This document shows positions 48,166 through 53,369 of a stretch of 53,369 nucleotides of DNA, one piece after another. Within the stretch, counting starts at the first letter, position 1; each line of letters opens with the position of its first letter. The position numbers and the translations under genes are program-made. This stretch comes from Bacteroidota bacterium (GTDB lineage Bacteria; Chloroflexota; Anaerolineae; Aggregatilineales; Phototrophicaceae), in the NCBI GenBank assembly GCA_027492915.1, contig JAPUDW010000308.1, positions 1 through 53,369 of the forward strand, in the 5' to 3' direction. Below the pieces are notes generated by a model that saw only the letters and a list, made by a program, of their open reading frames with translations, did not search any database and had not been told where the DNA came from.

Positions 48166-49629
48166 TCATGGAATAGTTGATGTTTTTAGAAGGGTAGTGA
48201 ACCAACCATAAGCCCATCCTTGCCCCAAGAAGGTCGCGCTGGTGGCGATAACGGCCAAAATGATCCAATACATAGTAGCAGTAGACAATCGCCGCATCAA
48301 TGACTTACGCAGATCAAGAATATTTACTTCTGGTGGATATTTGATTGTATCTTTCAGAAAGGGGATGATACGTCGATTAGCGTAAGTACGCAGGCATAAA
48401 TAAAAAACATAGAGGCTTACAATTGCGGTGGGGAACACAAGGACATTATCTAGAGGGCGTAAAGCCATCCTATTGATAAAGGTACTACCGAAGACAATAA
48501 CGGCTCCCAAACACATCACTGACACAGTAATGAGTATGATAATTTCTAGACATTGACGGTCAATGCGCCAACGGACTTCACGGTCGTTAATGTCAGCAGG
48601 CTGTTCACGTAAATAATAAATATAGACACGTTGATATGCCCAATAAGCTAACACTACCCCGAACACCAACCACCACATGGCAAAAATAGCCGCGACACCA
48701 CCGGGAACAATGAGCGAGAGTAAGATTGCTGCCACAGCTAAACGGTTACGAGTATAGTGAGTTACACCTGCGCCTTGCGCTAACCATACCGTAACGATTA
48801 GCCCAACGATAACTGTGATAATCGTACATACAGCAATAACTTGATACAGATCGGTGCGGTCATTGGTCAGCCAGAACACACTGCCGATGATTGCCAGCAC
48901 CACCAACCCCGCTGTCACCTTAAGCGCTAACTGTCGGGCTTCCTTCGGTGGCAGCAGGTAAACCCACACCCGCTGGAGCAAATAAGCATGAATCAGGGCA
49001 AACGGTGGCACAAAGAGAATAAGCAGGACAATGCCGAACACGGTTGCTGGTTGGGTGATGGTTAGCGGCAGCGGATTGAGCGTGTCTATACCATTGCTGC
49101 TCAGATACCAATCAGGCGCGAAACCATCATCGCCTAGCTTAGCAACCAGCACGCCTTCTGTACCCATCGCTATATACAGAGTATTCCCGTGAGCAGCATT
49201 ACTGACGAAACCATGTGGCAGTTTGAATTGTTGATAGGTTGGTAAGTTACCCGAATCATAAAATACGGTACGGAACATGGGACGCGGGAATGACCACATA
49301 CCATAGCTATTCAATTCGAGCATTTCGCCATACATCGTCATTGGATAACGATTAACAGCCTCTTCGGCAAACACATGATCAGAAGGCTGCCATGTTGCAC
49401 CATAGTCGTCGCTTACATATTCAAGTACATCACCTGTTTCATCCGTACCATATGTCCGGCCGATATTGACTACTCGTGTGTACACCCGTCCCTGAACCTG
49501 TGCATCGATCTCCACACGGTCAACCATCGGCGGCGGAACGTAGTAGTCATCACAAGCCAACGCCGCCAGAATGATCATCGCTAGAGGAATAAGCCATATA
49601 TAACGCGCATATGAGTGTTTATCGTTCAT
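48166..49629 (-). CDS. Membrane protein with lipoprotein-like N-terminus and Asp-box exported domain
   Basis: A 487-residue protein I do not recognise. It starts with a hydrophobic signal ending LAALAC, which fits a lipobox. Residues 30-185 are exported and contain YVSDDYGATWQPSD, an Asp-box (BNR/sialidase-type) motif, and LYIAMGTEGVLVAKLGDDG, which suggests a small beta-propeller part. Residues 195-460 hold six to eight membrane helices. A sensor or enzyme of the outer face joined to a channel-like or scaffold part is possible. It lies 10 bp upstream of mazG on the same strand. The next gene upstream is the ribosomal operon, which ends in a terminator. Confidence 0.7.
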   Translation of the reverse strand: MNDKHSYARYIWLIPLAMIILAALACDDYYVPPPMVDRVEIDAQVQGRVYTRVVNIGRTYGTDETGDVLEYVSDDYGATWQPSDHVFAEEAVNRYPMTMYGEMLELNSYGMWSFPRPMFRTVFYDSGNLPTYQQFKLPHGFVSNAAHGNTLYIAMGTEGVLVAKLGDDGFAPDWYLSSNGIDTLNPLPLTITQPATVFGIVLLILFVPPFALIHAYLLQRVWVYLLPPKEARQLALKVTAGLVVLAIIGSVFWLTNDRTDLYQVIAVCTIITVIVGLIVTVWLAQGAGVTHYTRNRLAVAAILLSLIVPGGVAAIFAMWWLVFGVVLAYWAYQRVYIYYLREQPADINDREVRWRIDRQCLEIIILITVSVMCLGAVIVFGSTFINRMALRPLDNVLVFPTAIVSLYVFYLCLRTYANRRIIPFLKDTIKYPPEVNILDLRKSLMRRLSTATMYWIILAVIATSATFLGQGWAYGWFTTLLKTSTIP

Positions 49630-49695
49630 CTACTCGGCCTAGACTTGTGCAGACCCATCGATGATGTGGATTTTACCAGAAGCACACTTGCAACT

Positions 49696-49728
49696 AAAAA
49701 ACAAAGGCAAGACCGATTGGCCTTGCCT
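49696..49728 (-). terminator. Terminator of the rpoA-rplM-rpsI operon
   Basis: On the minus strand AGGCAAG and CTTGCCT pair, with an inner GCC/GGT pairing, and are followed by TTTGTTTTTT. It lies about 60 bp after the rpsI stop codon. Confidence 0.88.
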
Positions 49729-49787
49729 GAATTTGCATATACATTGACGAGCGTAAACTCGCCTGTTGGTCGCGGTTCGGGTGAACC

Positions 49788-50183
49788 TTAGCGCTTGGTG
49801 TAGGTCGGGGCCTTACGCGCACGCTTGAGACCGGGTTTCTTACGTTCCTTAACGCGGGCATCTCTTGTCATGTAACCAGCATCGCGCAGCGGCGGCTTGC
49901 TATTTTCATCAACCTTGACCAGCGCACGGGCAATACCGAGGAGGATCGCGTCACGCTGACCGGAGATACCACCACCGTTAACGTGGACGCTGACATCATA
50001 AGCCTTTGCCTGACCAAGAATGGTCAGCGGCTCCAGCAAGATATCCACATCGCCGGGGCGCGGCAGATAATCACTGCCGTCTTTGTCATTAATAATCACA
50101 CTGCCAGTGCCGCCAGCGGTAATGCGTACACGGGCGGTTGCGGCTTTGCGTCGGCCAATGCCTTCGTAATATTGAGCAGCCAT
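49788..50183 (-). CDS. rpsI: 30S ribosomal protein S9
   Basis: A 131-residue S9 (uS9) of the small subunit. GIGRRKAATARVRI at the N-terminus, YDVSVHVNGGGISGQRDAILLGIARAL in the middle, and the basic tail KKPGLKRARKAPTYTKR, whose last residues reach the P-site tRNA. It follows rplM at 11 bp in the usual rplM-rpsI pair. Confidence 0.98.
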   Translation of the reverse strand: MAAQYYEGIGRRKAATARVRITAGGTGSVIINDKDGSDYLPRPGDVDILLEPLTILGQAKAYDVSVHVNGGGISGQRDAILLGIARALVKVDENSKPPLRDAGYMTRDARVKERKKPGLKRARKAPTYTKR

Positions 50184-50194
50184 ACTTTTCCTCT

Positions 50195-50632
50195 TTACAC
50201 TTCCAGAACTTTGGGCTTCTGACCGATGTGCGGGTGTTCGCTGCCAGCGTAAACCTTCAGCTTCTTGAGCATGTTACGCCCCAGCGCGCCGTCGGGCAGC
50301 ATACCCTTTACCGCAGCCGTAATAGGACGATCCGGGAACTTGCGCAGGTTATCGCGCAGGTTGATTTCCGAAAGACCACCCGGATAGCCGGAGTATGAGT
50401 AATACATCTTTTCATCTAACTTGTTGCCGGTGACAGCGATCAATTCAGCATTGATCACGATCACAAAATCGCCAACGTCCTGATTAGGGACGAAGACCGG
50501 CTTGTGCTTGCCACGCAGAATCGGAGCAATCAGCGAGGCGAGACGGCCTAAGTTTTGACCTTTTGCGTCCACCACCCACCAATCGCGTTCGAGTTCCAAT
50601 GGCCTGGTGACGTATGTCTTATAGAGTGCCAT
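50195..50632 (-). CDS. rplM: 50S ribosomal protein L13
   Basis: A 145-residue L13 (uL13). It starts MALYKTYVTRPLELERDWWVVDA, then GRLASLIAPILRGKHKP, VIVINAELIAVTGNK and VKGMLPDGALGRNMLKKLKVY. The ATG at 50632 is preceded by AGAGGA; a longer in-frame start adds a stretch unlike L13. About 107 bp separate it from truA. Confidence 0.97.
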   Translation of the reverse strand: MALYKTYVTRPLELERDWWVVDAKGQNLGRLASLIAPILRGKHKPVFVPNQDVGDFVIVINAELIAVTGNKLDEKMYYSYSGYPGGLSEINLRDNLRKFPDRPITAAVKGMLPDGALGRNMLKKLKVYAGSEHPHIGQKPKVLEV

Positions 50633-50739
50633 TTCCAAAAATCCTCTCAGCGAACGTCTCGCGCCCGCACCTTCACATTGTTGTCCTGATCTTGTGTCCA
50701 AATTTGGAAAAAACAGATCAGTGGGAATTTCATACCAGT

Positions 50740-51486
50740 TTATTCGTTATAGCGCACGACTTCCAGACTCAATCCCTGCGGCGGAGCGATTGCCAGCGCT
50801 TCGATCAACTGGGCGCGGTTGAGTAAATACTCGAACCGTTCCAATGTCATCCGCTGCTGCCCCACCTGCACCAACATCGCGACCATCCGCCGCACCATAT
50901 GCTGAAGGAAACCGTTCGCTTCGACCGTATACGTCCACAGCACTCCGAACTCATCTTGCTGTGATGCCCATTCCGAGCGAAAGACCTTTCGTATGGTCAC
51001 ATCGCCCTGTGTAGGCTTGCCCAACGCGGCGAAGTCTTTCTCGCCGATAAGCAAAACTGCGGCCTGCTCCATCAACTCGCCGTTCAGCGGCTTGCTCACC
51101 TGCCAAACCCTGTGTAAAAGCAGCGGTTGGCGCTGGCTTGCTACCAGCACTCGATAGCGATACAAGCGGCTGACCGCATCGTAACGCGGGTGAAACTCCG
51201 GCTGCTGGCGAATGTCTTGCAGGGCGATGTCCAGCGGTAAGTTGACGTTGATCGCCTTCAGCAGCGCTTCGTCTGCATGGGGCCAATCCAGTTCAAACCC
51301 GATCACCTGCCCGCTGGCGTGTACGCCCGTGTCCGTGCGTCCCGCTCCGTAGATCGTGACGCGCTGTCCACTGATGGTAGCTATCGCCTGCTCAATTGCA
51401 CCCTGAATGGTTGCTTTGTCACCGGACTGCCGCTGAAATCCTAGATAGGCTGTGCCATCATAGGCCAGCGTTGCCCGGTAACGCAT
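50740..51486 (-). CDS. truA: tRNA pseudouridine(38-40) synthase
   Basis: A 248-residue enzyme that isomerises U38-U40 in the anticodon arm. YRATLAYDGTAYLGFQRQ at the N-terminus, the catalytic Asp in YGAGRTDTGVHASGQV (about residue 52), FHPRYDAVSRLYRYRV and FLQHMVRRMVAMLVQVG. Length is normal. It stands between rplQ (14-bp gap) and rplM, as in many Firmicutes and Chloroflexota. Confidence 0.97.
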   Translation of the reverse strand: MRYRATLAYDGTAYLGFQRQSGDKATIQGAIEQAIATISGQRVTIYGAGRTDTGVHASGQVIGFELDWPHADEALLKAINVNLPLDIALQDIRQQPEFHPRYDAVSRLYRYRVLVASQRQPLLLHRVWQVSKPLNGELMEQAAVLLIGEKDFAALGKPTQGDVTIRKVFRSEWASQQDEFGVLWTYTVEANGFLQHMVRRMVAMLVQVGQQRMTLERFEYLLNRAQLIEALAIAPPQGLSLEVVRYNE

Positions 51487-51500
51487 CTACCACCCTGTAC

Positions 51501-51896
51501 TTAGGCGGCAGCTTCTTCGCGCTCGGTCAGTTCAAGCAGCACCATTTCGGCATTATCGCCGTGACGCGGAGACACGCGCAGGATGCGAGTATATCCACCG
51601 GGGCGGTTCTCGAAACGCGGCGCGATTTCCGCGAACAACTTATGCACGAGTGTGCGGTCGTTATTCAGGCGGCTGGCTGCCAAACGTTGGGCGTGAACCA
51701 CACCTGCGGCATCGCCAGACGTGCTGCGCTTGGCAAGGGTGATCAACTTCTCAACGTTCGCCCGCACGAAGTCAGCCTTCGCACGAGTGGTGTGAATGCG
51801 CCCGTTTTCGAGCAGCGCACGGGTCAGGGCCAGCTTAAGCGCTTTACGCTCGCCGCCGTTACGTCCCAGTTTCTTTCCATATACGCGATGACGCAT
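51501..51896 (-). CDS. rplQ: 50S ribosomal protein L17
   Basis: A 131-residue L17 (bL17): MRHRVYGKKLGRNGGERKAL, LTRALLENGRIHTTRAKADFVR, VEKLITLAKR and GGYTRILRVSPRHGDNAEMVLLEL. It follows rpoA by 17 bp, the usual order. Confidence 0.98.
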   Translation of the reverse strand: MRHRVYGKKLGRNGGERKALKLALTRALLENGRIHTTRAKADFVRANVEKLITLAKRSTSGDAAGVVHAQRLAASRLNNDRTLVHKLFAEIAPRFENRPGGYTRILRVSPRHGDNAEMVLLELTEREEAAA

Positions 51897-51913
51897 GATA
51901 CTTCCTCAGTCCG

Positions 51914-52903
51914 TTACTCAGACGTGTTGTATTCAGCCATGTCGGGCTGATCGTTCAGATAACCTTTGTCCTTCAGCTTTTCGACCAGTTCATCCAGCGA
52001 TTTCTCGCCGAAGTTACGGATCGCCAACATGGCATCCGGCCCACGCGCCAACATATCAAGCACGTCACCGACTGTGGTGATGCCAGTACGCTTCAGCGAA
52101 TTGAAGACACGGACACTCAGGTCAAGTTCTTCAATCGGCTTTTCGTACAATTCGGCCTTACGACCGTGTGTTTCCTCAGCGGGTTCACTGCTATCACCGA
52201 CGAAACCTTCGTCAGGCTGGATACCGCTGATAACAACCAAATGCTTTTGTAGAATTTGCGCGGCTTGGCTCAGTGCGTCCTCAGGGCGAATGGTTCCATC
52301 CGTCCAGATTTCCAGCACCAGCCGGTCATAGTTAGTACGCTGACCCACACGCGCACGTTCCACATCGAAATTCACGCGGCGAACAGGGCTGAAGATCGCA
52401 TCAACAGGCAGCTCACCAATCGGTAAACGACCACGATCTTCCGCAGGGCTGTAGCCACGACCCGACTGAACCTCAAATTCGAGTTCAAGGTGTGCGTCAG
52501 GTGCATCCACCGTAAACAGGTACAAATCGCTGTTGACGATTTCGACTTCCGCCGGGCAAATAATGTCGGCGGCAGTCACTGTACCTTCACCACGATGCTC
52601 CAACCGCAAACGGGCAGGTGCATCGGTATCAAACAACTTCAAGCGTAACTGCTTGACTTGCAAGATCAACTGTGTCATATCCTCACGAACACCCGGAATA
52701 GCCGAGAATTCATGATGCACGTCAGACACGCGAACGCTGGTGATCGCTGCACCGGGCAGCGAAGATAGCAATACGCGCCGGAGTGCCGTACCGAGTGTTA
52801 AACCGTAACCGCTTTCAAGTGGGCTGATAATAAAACGCCCGTAATTACGGGAGGTCGCGTCACCCTCAACCTTGTGCGGCAGAACCATATTATTCGTAAC
52901 CAA
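51914..52903 (-). CDS. rpoA: RNA polymerase alpha subunit
   Basis: A 329-residue alpha subunit. The N-terminal assembly domain has YGRFIISPLESGYGLTLGTALRRVLLSSLPGAAIT in pieces; the C-terminal domain (about 245-318) has PIEELDLSVRVFNSLKRTGI, TVGDVLDML and RNFGEKSLDELVEKL, which binds UP elements and activators. The ribosome site decides the start: AGGAGG lies 10 nt before a TTG at 52903, while the first ATG is 25 nt away. I therefore take TTG (reads MVTNNMVLPHK). It follows rpsK without the rpsD gene that often lies between them. Confidence 0.96.
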   Translation of the reverse strand: MVTNNMVLPHKVEGDATSRNYGRFIISPLESGYGLTLGTALRRVLLSSLPGAAITSVRVSDVHHEFSAIPGVREDMTQLILQVKQLRLKLFDTDAPARLRLEHRGEGTVTAADIICPAEVEIVNSDLYLFTVDAPDAHLELEFEVQSGRGYSPAEDRGRLPIGELPVDAIFSPVRRVNFDVERARVGQRTNYDRLVLEIWTDGTIRPEDALSQAAQILQKHLVVISGIQPDEGFVGDSSEPAEETHGRKAELYEKPIEELDLSVRVFNSLKRTGITTVGDVLDMLARGPDAMLAIRNFGEKSLDELVEKLKDKGYLNDQPDMAEYNTSE

Positions 52904-52986
52904 CTCGTTAAACCCTCCTGGTCAACTGCCGGTAAACTCTGAAACCCTGAAAATAACCTGTTATTTTCTGGAGTGAGCGAACCTCG

Positions 52987-53369
52987 TTAGACGCGGCGAC
53001 GCTTCGGCGGACGTACACCGTTGTGCGCCACAGGGGTCACGTCGGAAATCGAACGCACTTTCAGACCGCTGGACTGAATAGCGCGGATGGCAGCTTCACG
53101 ACCGGGGCCGGGCCCCTTGATGAAGATGTCAACTTCCTGCATACCTTGTCCCTGAGCATTCTCAGAAGCAACCTGCGCAGCCATACGTGCGGCATAAGGG
53201 GTGCTCTTGCGGCTGCCCTTAAAACCGGAGGTGCCGGCGCTCGCCCACGCAATCACATTCCCCAATTGATCGGTCATCGACACAATGGTGTTATTGAATG
53301 TAGCGTGAACGTGTGCCTGCCCGTATGGAATATTCTTGACGGCCTTCTTACTACTGCGGCGGCCTGCCG
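52987..53369 (-). CDS. rpsK: 30S ribosomal protein S11, partial
   Basis: The last 126 codons of S11 (uS11) are visible; the start is beyond the right edge. The frame enters with [29 protein letters not shown] in pieces, then [45 protein letters not shown] and the C-terminal [14 protein letters not shown]. It heads the visible part of the ribosomal operon, 84 bp upstream of rpoA. Confidence 0.98.
   Translation of the reverse strand, partial: AGRRSSKKAVKNIPYGQAHVHATFNNTIVSMTDQLGNVIAWASAGTSGFKGSRKSTPYAARMAAQVASENAQGQGMQEVDIFIKGPGPGREAAIRAIQSSGLKVRSISDVTPVAHNGVRPPKRRRV

Overview
The window reads as ordinary chromosome of a free-living bacterium, most likely a member of the Chloroflexota (Anaerolineae-like). 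This is an inference from protein style: periplasmic binding proteins whose signal peptides end in AQD/AQG with no lipobox, DR2241-type siroheme chelatase, DUF2218, DUF4230 and DUF6968 proteins, and a ribosomal block in the order rpsK-rpoA-rplQ-truA-rplM-rpsI. No phage, insertion sequence, CRISPR array or rRNA/tRNA gene was found.

Layout. 1-2.9 kb: start of a membrane sensor, a nucleotidyltransferase-sugar kinase fusion, an Uma2-family protein, dtd. 3.1-4.9 kb: an isocitrate/homoisocitrate-type dehydrogenase and a lone receiver-domain protein. 5.0-5.9 kb: non-coding repeat mosaic. 5.9-16.7 kb (minus strand): a complete sulfate-uptake, sulfate-activation and siroheme locus. 16.9-21.9 kb (plus strand): four iron/siderophore-type binding domains in three proteins, with a DUF2218 protein and a small unknown protein, but no permease. 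22.2-29.7 kb: large membrane protein, cdd, recO, a large helical protein, a DHFR-fold protein with an AraC regulator. 29.9-49.6 kb: mixed housekeeping and accessory genes (pentapeptide-repeat paralogues, PLP lyase, DinB proteins, HD hydrolase, PhyH oxygenase, 2-hydroxyacid dehydrogenase, Ca2+/H+ antiporter, peptide ABC transporter, GNATs, anmK, mazG). 49.7-53.4 kb: ribosomal/RNA polymerase operon running off the right edge.

The most interesting system is the control of the sulfate locus. A textbook promoter (TTGACA, 18 bp, TATAAT) begins inside the stop codon of cobA. It drives a leader of about 335 nt that holds two tandem short reading frames very rich in cysteine codons (26 codons with 6 Cys; 25 codons with 5 Cys). 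Each is followed by its own intrinsic terminator and by segments that could pair with the terminator's 5' arm. This is the architecture of ribosome-mediated attenuation with cysteine as the sensed amino acid, in duplicate, ahead of cysH. A third cysteine-rich frame (32 codons, ending GCRSLSCCCSCR) sits between sat and the sulfate-binding-protein gene, so the transporter half of the operon may have its own cysteine check. The operon ends at a GAAA-tetraloop terminator after cysA.

Other points of note: a 65-bp double-hairpin repeat present twice with compensatory base changes; a family of GTAGGG-headed palindromes; degenerate CTTGGCGT/CTTTGCGT arrays in several intergenic regions; a truncated sulfotransferase next to cysC; a fused double binding protein; and a RecO that has lost most of its zinc-finger cysteines.
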